Shown: positions 60,199 to 64,000 of the stretch, piece after piece
How positions within the stretch are numbered: the first letter of the stretch is position 1
Layout of the letters: each line of letters opens with the position of its first letter
Assembly (NCBI RefSeq): GCF_000317245.1
Contig: NZ_AJLJ01000496.1
Span: forward strand, 1 to 64,000
Length of the DNA: 64,000 nucleotides
DNA from: Fischerella muscicola SAG 1427-1 = PCC 73103
GTDB lineage: Bacteria; Cyanobacteriota; Cyanobacteriia; Cyanobacteriales; Nostocaceae
Direction of reading: 5' to 3'
The notes under the pieces: model-generated
Database searches by the model: none
What the model was told of the DNA's origin: nothing
What the model saw: the letters and a program-made list of their open reading frames with translations, nothing else
Made by a program: the position numbers and the translations under genes

Positions 60199-60594
60199 AT
60201 GTTAGAAGGACTTTTCGGGACTCTTGAAGCATATCTACCGAATGAATATCAAGGTTCAATACCGCGCAAATTGATTGTAGAGTGCAACATGATGAGGAGT
60301 GGCAAAGTCCCGGAGTTCCTAGTTACCATCGTAGGGCATCCGAATGAAGATTTTCGATTTCAGAAAGCAGACTTAGACACCTATATTTTGAGACGTCAGC
60401 TGCTGTTAAAACCTTGTGGTGTGGTGTTAATGGAGAATAGAACCACTGCGATCGATTGTTTAGAAGCAGGTTTACTAAACATTCTTCAAACTACTGGTTT
60501 TGGAGATGTAACCCTCACATTTCATAAGGGCTTTTTTCTTTGTAAAGTAGCGTTCTCTTATCGAAGAAGTCTTGGAGACTACCTTAACAATTAA
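60199..60594 (+). CDS. Hypothetical protein
   Basis: A soluble 131-residue protein of unknown family. It appears alpha/beta (RKLIVECNMMRSGKVPEFLV; LLLKPCGVVLMENRTTAIDC) with a moderately conserved look, no signal peptide and no membrane segment. The start ATG at 60199 has no strong ribosome binding site (an AAAGTAG stretch 8 bases upstream). A strong terminator follows 100 bases after its stop, so it forms its own transcript or ends one starting at the cupin gene. Confidence 0.6.
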   Translation: MLEGLFGTLEAYLPNEYQGSIPRKLIVECNMMRSGKVPEFLVTIVGHPNEDFRFQKADLDTYILRRQLLLKPCGVVLMENRTTAIDCLEAGLLNILQTTGFGDVTLTFHKGFFLCKVAFSYRRSLGDYLNN

Positions 60595-60695
60595 GAATTT
60601 TGTCCTTTGAAATACCAAGCAGTTACAAAACTGATGGTGGGGATTGAAAAAATAAATAAGTTTTGACTATCCAAAGAGAGTTGAATACCAACCCA

Positions 60696-60742
60696 GGGAC
60701 TAGTTTACGTGGGATACCACGCAACTAGTCCCTTGTTTTTTT
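60696..60742 (+). terminator. Strong Rho-independent terminator
   Basis: Ten-bp stem GGGACTAGTT / AACTAGTCCC enclosing TACGTGGGATACCACGC, which itself can pair (GTGG/CCAC), followed by TTGTTTTTTT. It closes the transcript of the 131-residue gene. Confidence 0.85.
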
Positions 60743-60772
60743 CAAAGGAAAACTTATAGGAGATTATTTCTC

Positions 60773-61021
60773 ATGGAATGTAAATATAAAGACCATCCTT
60801 TTCCTCCTTGTCGATTTGAGCAACATCCTCGTAATCCTAATATCTATTTTTGTCCCCACTGTCGAGAATCTTATGATGTGCGGGAAGTAGGAAATAAATT
60901 CCCTACCTGGTTGCTGTTGATGATTGCAATAGTCATTTTAATGATTGTTGCTGGTAATCCTAAATCTCTTGAGGAGACTGAAGACAACATTCCTGTTTCT
61001 AACCCTATTCAACTTGAGTAA
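60773..61021 (+). CDS. Small zinc-ribbon membrane protein
   Basis: An 82-residue protein. Cysteines C3, C13, C27 and C30 (CPHC at 27-30) form a likely zinc ribbon, followed by one membrane helix (about 43-60, TWLLLMIAIVILMIVAG) and an acidic tail. TAGGAGA lies 10 bases before the ATG. No named family recognised; similar small zinc-ribbon/TM proteins often act as membrane adaptors. It lies between a strong terminator and a two-helix membrane protein gene. Confidence 0.65.
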   Translation: MECKYKDHPFPPCRFEQHPRNPNIYFCPHCRESYDVREVGNKFPTWLLLMIAIVILMIVAGNPKSLEETEDNIPVSNPIQLE

Positions 61022-61116
61022 GATTCTTGTATTTGCTTAGTCTCCCTTACCGTAGTTGAGGGTGCATTTGATGACTAAATTTGACTTTTAAGTAAAGTTA
61101 AGTAAGGGCAAAAACC

Positions 61117-61356
61117 ATGAAAACTAATCTACAAGACGGCTATAATTTGCTGTTTAAGTTCGCCGTTAAGGGACTCAAGTATTTTGTATTAGCATTAGTT
61201 GGCTTTGCGATCGCTTATGTTATATCTACAGTGCTTAACGTTGTCCCTCTTGCCCAGATGCTGCTATCGCCAAGTTTATGGCAATGGATGATGCGTATAG
61301 CTGTTTTCATCTTTTGTATGTTCGCGATCGCTATCATTTTAGATTCTTGGCGATAG
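61117..61356 (+). CDS. Small two-helix membrane protein
   Basis: A 79-residue protein with two membrane segments (about 19-42, KYFVLALVGFAIAYVISTVL; and 58-76, WMMRIAVFIFCMFAIAIIL) and a short amphipathic N-terminus. Size and layout resemble holins, but similarity is not evident. Two cell-wall-acting genes lie just beyond on the other strand. The preceding TAAGGGC near 61105 may act as ribosome binding site. Function unknown. Confidence 0.6.
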   Translation: MKTNLQDGYNLLFKFAVKGLKYFVLALVGFAIAYVISTVLNVVPLAQMLLSPSLWQWMMRIAVFIFCMFAIAIILDSWR

Positions 61357-61466
61357 CATTTTGTTGAGATTTTGCCTTTCACATTTGGCTAATTAGAATT
61401 AAAAAACATAGTTTTTTTCAATTCTACTTACTATCTAAAGCCAATTGTGAAGATTTAAATATTTAT

Positions 61467-61491
61467 CTTGGCTGAGTATAATTCAGCCAAG
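61467..61491. terminator. Stem-loop between convergent genes
   Basis: Nine-bp stem CTTGGCTGA / TCAGCCAAG with loop GTATAAT, between the two-helix membrane gene (plus) and the peptidoglycan-binding gene (minus). The T-tract is weak on both strands, so terminator function is likely but not certain. Confidence 0.5.
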
Positions 61492-61524
61492 AGCAAACTT
61501 TTCACAGGCTAAGAAAAACTTGTT

Positions 61525-62505
61525 TTATTTCGCAGGATATTTCGCTAAAAATTCATCACCAGGAATCACAGTGGTATGAAATAAATAATCTTTGTTTTTC
61601 TGATAACGTATATCTTGTTTAATAATTGCCATGAATTCTCTATGACCATCGCGAGTCCGTCCAACTAAACACCCTGCACTAGCACCTTTAATATTAGTAC
61701 GAGGATAATCAAATCCCCAGTGTTGGTTAATATCAAATACACCTGTGTCGAGAAAATCGCCAGTTCGCATCATGTCTTTATTTTTGTCGCGATATACAGA
61801 AATAGGTGTCTTTTGAACTAGAGCTTCATGTGGATCTGAACCACCTCCGTAATGAATGCCTACTGCCCAAGCTTTATACTGTCCAAAGGCTATTCTGGCA
61901 GCTCCATATTTTTCTGCTCTACCTCCCATAGGATTATAGGTGAAACTAGAACCGGGTTCTGTTGTTCCTTCCCAGTTACCTTTAATAATTGGTTTACTAT
62001 CTGCATTTGGTATTTCAATAACTATACGGCGATCATTAAATTCGTTGGGAGTATCACTATTTTGAGTTCCATCTGCATTCATTCCCTCAACATAGATAAT
62101 ATTGTATTTTTTGTCCCCCACAGATACGCGGTAGTTCATCTCTACCATATATTTAATCAGTCGAGCCGCTAAGTTATTGAGAGAATAATCGATTTTAGGT
62201 GCAGGAATATCACTTGGTTTGCTTTCAATTAAAGCTTTAGCTGTTGCTAAACCCAAAAATCCTTTCTCTTCAGCAACTTCTGGACGAATTGCAGAAATAG
62301 CCACTTGAAATTCAACAAGTGCGTCACTAGAAATACGTCCAAATTGCCCATCCGCAGGAGGATCAAGAAAATTTAACCAAATCAGTACCTGTTGAATATG
62401 GGTTGCTAGTTCTTTATCAGCAGCGATCGCTTCAATGCCATAATCTAAAGAACCTTGATTATCTTTAGCTTGTTTACTGGCTTGATAGAAATTTTCCAAA
62501 CGCAT
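61525..62505 (-). CDS. Peptidoglycan-binding protein with L,D-transpeptidase-like C-terminus
   Basis: A 326-residue protein without an obvious signal peptide. A peptidoglycan-binding domain (about 33-92, THIQQVLIWLNFLDPPADGQ and GLATAKAL) is followed by a roughly 200-residue domain with RRIVIEIPN, WAVGIHYGGG and GASAGCLVGRT, which resembles the S-x-G-C region of YkuD-type or related cysteine peptidase/transpeptidase folds. It may cut or modify peptidoglycan. The missing signal sequence suggests release by lysis, a holin-like route or an injection device. The start is the ATG at 62505. Same strand as the amidase gene, 207 bases apart. Confidence 0.65.
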   Translation of the reverse strand: MRLENFYQASKQAKDNQGSLDYGIEAIAADKELATHIQQVLIWLNFLDPPADGQFGRISSDALVEFQVAISAIRPEVAEEKGFLGLATAKALIESKPSDIPAPKIDYSLNNLAARLIKYMVEMNYRVSVGDKKYNIIYVEGMNADGTQNSDTPNEFNDRRIVIEIPNADSKPIIKGNWEGTTEPGSSFTYNPMGGRAEKYGAARIAFGQYKAWAVGIHYGGGSDPHEALVQKTPISVYRDKNKDMMRTGDFLDTGVFDINQHWGFDYPRTNIKGASAGCLVGRTRDGHREFMAIIKQDIRYQKNKDYLFHTTVIPGDEFLAKYPAK

Positions 62506-62711
62506 AATATTTTATCCCCTGGTCAAAAACTAAAATTAAGTTCTAGTTACTTAATAAAACAACGCTCATTTTATAAATTACGCATTCGCATAAATTTAAA
62601 TTGTTTGCAGAACAAAATAGCGGATCAGTCAATGAAGAACTTATCCTGAGCAGCTTGGCTGAGTTATGGAACAACCTAATTTAGGCTAATTAATTAGCAA
62701 ACTCAATAAAA

Positions 62712-63479
62712 CTAATCTTGTTCTATAACCTTTCCATATGCGTCGAAAATGAAATGCTCATCTCGATTTGCTTTACTTTTATCAACCCACTTTACCCAAT
62801 AATGTTTTTCTTCATATCTGAAATCTAAAATTGGATATTCTCCAGGCTCAATATCGACTAGAGTTTCTTTTGGTATTTCAGATGATTGTTCTGTTGAAGG
62901 TTTCAAGACTGTTTTTTGACTGATTTTTAGAAGATATTTTTTCCCTTCAGCAGGTTTTGGTTCATCTGCGTCTGATTCTCCAATTAATCCATCTTTGATA
63001 GCTTCAGCCATTTTTTCAGCATTGAAGCGATCCATGTCTACTTTGGAATCACAAAAACAACACTCTACTAAAATAGCTGGCATGGAGGTATTTTTAATCA
63101 CAAAAAAGGGGGTACTTTTGACTCCCTTATTTTTAAATCCAAGTTTGACAATTTCGTTCAGAACAGACTGAGCAATAGCTTTGGATATTTTACTAATAGC
63201 AAAAACCTCTGTACCGTTCGCTTGCCCATTAAAGGCATTAAAATGTATTGACACAAAGACATCTACATTATTGCTATTAGCTTTATCAACTCGTTTTCTC
63301 AGTGATTCTCCCACAGTTGCGGCTGTTGTTGGAGTGCAATTAATCACACTATGGCCTGCGGCTGCTAACTTTTGCACCAAAAATGTACCAACCGCTTTGG
63401 TTAAATTATCTTCTTTTTGAATTCCGACTGCACCTGTATCTGGAGGACAGTTATGTCCCATGTCAATCCCAAATTTCAT
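62712..63479 (-). CDS. N-acetylmuramoyl-L-alanine amidase (Amidase_3)
   Basis: A 255-residue zinc amidase that cleaves the bond between muramic acid and the stem peptide. The catalytic domain starts at the N-terminus: MGHNCPPDTGA (first zinc His), Glu in QKEDNLT, SIHFNA (second His) and VECCFCDS (catalytic Glu), ending about residue 170. The C-terminal about 80 residues (LLKISQKTVLKPSTEQ, HYWVKWVDK) form an SH3-like or binding module. No signal peptide, as in phage endolysins and some cyanobacterial amidases. With the neighbouring peptidoglycan-binding gene it suggests a cell-wall lysis or remodelling pair. Confidence 0.85.
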   Translation of the reverse strand: MKFGIDMGHNCPPDTGAVGIQKEDNLTKAVGTFLVQKLAAAGHSVINCTPTTAATVGESLRKRVDKANSNNVDVFVSIHFNAFNGQANGTEVFAISKISKAIAQSVLNEIVKLGFKNKGVKSTPFFVIKNTSMPAILVECCFCDSKVDMDRFNAEKMAEAIKDGLIGESDADEPKPAEGKKYLLKISQKTVLKPSTEQSSEIPKETLVDIEPGEYPILDFRYEEKHYWVKWVDKSKANRDEHFIFDAYGKVIEQD

Positions 63480-63644
63480 TTTTAAATTCCCAGCCTTTTG
63501 CTTATCTAAAGTATTTCTTACTTAACAAGCACTATACCAGGATTGTATCATATTTAACCTAAAATTAATCTAAAGTTCGTATGAGAGAGATGAAGCGCAG
63601 CGCCAGAGCGATCGCTTTTTTGCAATCAAGGCTAATCTAAAAGA

Positions 63645-64000
63645 ATGCTATCCACTCAAACTCAATTGTTGCGACTTTCCCAAGGACAACTTAACTTGCT
63701 AGAACGTTGTCCACGTCAGTTTCAACACACCTACTTAGAACAACTCTATTCTCCCACCGAGCCACAACGGGAAGAACACCAGACTTTAGGGAGTCGTTTT
63801 CACTTGCTGATGCAACAGCGAGAGATAGGATTACCAATTGATGGTTTTTTGCAGACAGATGCACAACTGCAAAGTTGGATGACAGATTTTGCAAACGTGG
63901 CACCAGAAATTTTAACACCTATTAGTAATAGTCAAACTTTTCGCGAAAGCGAACATTACCGCACCTTACAAGTTCAAAATTATTTACTAACTGTTGTCTA
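63645..64000 (+). CDS. PD-(D/E)XK nuclease family protein, N-terminal part
   Basis: The frame starts with ATG at 63645 and runs off the window end (118 complete codons seen). The N-terminus MLSTQTQLLRLSQGQLNLLE then RCPRQFQHTYLEQL and GSRFHLLMQQREIG matches the opening of cyanobacterial RecB/Cas4-type PD-(D/E)XK nucleases: the S-x-S-x-L-x-x-Y/L-x-x-C-P-x-x-F start and the GxxxH motif, here GSRFH. The catalytic D-ExK residues and possible cluster cysteines would lie beyond the window. It may act in DNA repair; a link to the island genes is not shown. Confidence 0.7.
   Translation, partial: MLSTQTQLLRLSQGQLNLLERCPRQFQHTYLEQLYSPTEPQREEHQTLGSRFHLLMQQREIGLPIDGFLQTDAQLQSWMTDFANVAPEILTPISNSQTFRESEHYRTLQVQNYLLTVV

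Noticed and set aside
62455..62649. Plus-strand ORF upstream of the peptidoglycan-binding gene
   Set aside because: Overlaps the gene start on the other strand, with no ribosome binding site and random composition.
54437..63479. Complete prophage or ICE
   Set aside because: No integrase, terminase, capsid, tail or relaxase gene in the window; only wall enzymes and unknowns.

Overview
The window comes from a filamentous, probably heterocyst-forming cyanobacterium (Nostocales; Nostoc, Anabaena, Tolypothrix or Calothrix type). The evidence is the frequent HIP1 palindrome GCGATCGC, AT-rich intergenic DNA packed with short repeats, and diagnostic genes: sasA (KaiB-like domain fused to a histidine kinase), nblB, group 2 sigma factors sigC and sigD, a 151-residue FurA, a histidine-type Dps, cobN and cyanobacterial DUF760/DUF1802 families. 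From memory, the blocks dps-carB-sigD and cobN/cell-wall gene/furA/sigC match Anabaena PCC 7120 gene order; this was not checked by search.

Layout. 1-9.3 kb: a DUF456 membrane protein, two paralogous PEP-CTERM exported proteins in tandem, nblB, a CBS-pair protein, an M42 peptidase, a class II aldolase, a GDSL hydrolase and an SLH lipoprotein. 10-22 kb: regulation and core metabolism (sasA, mutT, DUF760, sigD, carB, dps, a thioredoxin-fold 2Fe-2S protein, an NAD-binding reductase, SUI1). 22-36 kb: trpB, a GTPase, a UbiB-family kinase, an ABC-2 exporter, a Yfr1-like small RNA, an acyltransferase, a DUF711 protein, a 2-oxoglutarate dioxygenase, YidD, an orphan sugar-ABC permease, a sugar transferase and rnc. 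35.7-42 kb: leuCD, a repeat-rich secreted protein beside an L,D-transpeptidase, two small conserved genes and a decayed nanE. 42-54 kb: a GAF histidine kinase, cobN, a cell-wall-binding gene convergent with furA, sigC, gpsA, lipA and tRNA-Pro(CGG).

54.4-64 kb is accessory in character. It holds a 1489-residue HTH/NACHT/pentapeptide/WD40 protein (an NLR-like, possibly anti-phage sensor) whose stop lies a few bases from the tRNA 3' end. After it come a bicupin, small unrecognised proteins, two peptidoglycan-active proteins and the start of a PD-(D/E)XK nuclease gene. This is the best place to look for an undescribed system.

A second theme is repeated DNA. Several families of short palindromic or G/C-tract repeats recur between genes. 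Two blocks of the CCCCGATCCCC-type repeat lie in frame inside cobN, and one separates leuC from leuD. No rRNA, CRISPR array, IS transposase or complete prophage was seen.
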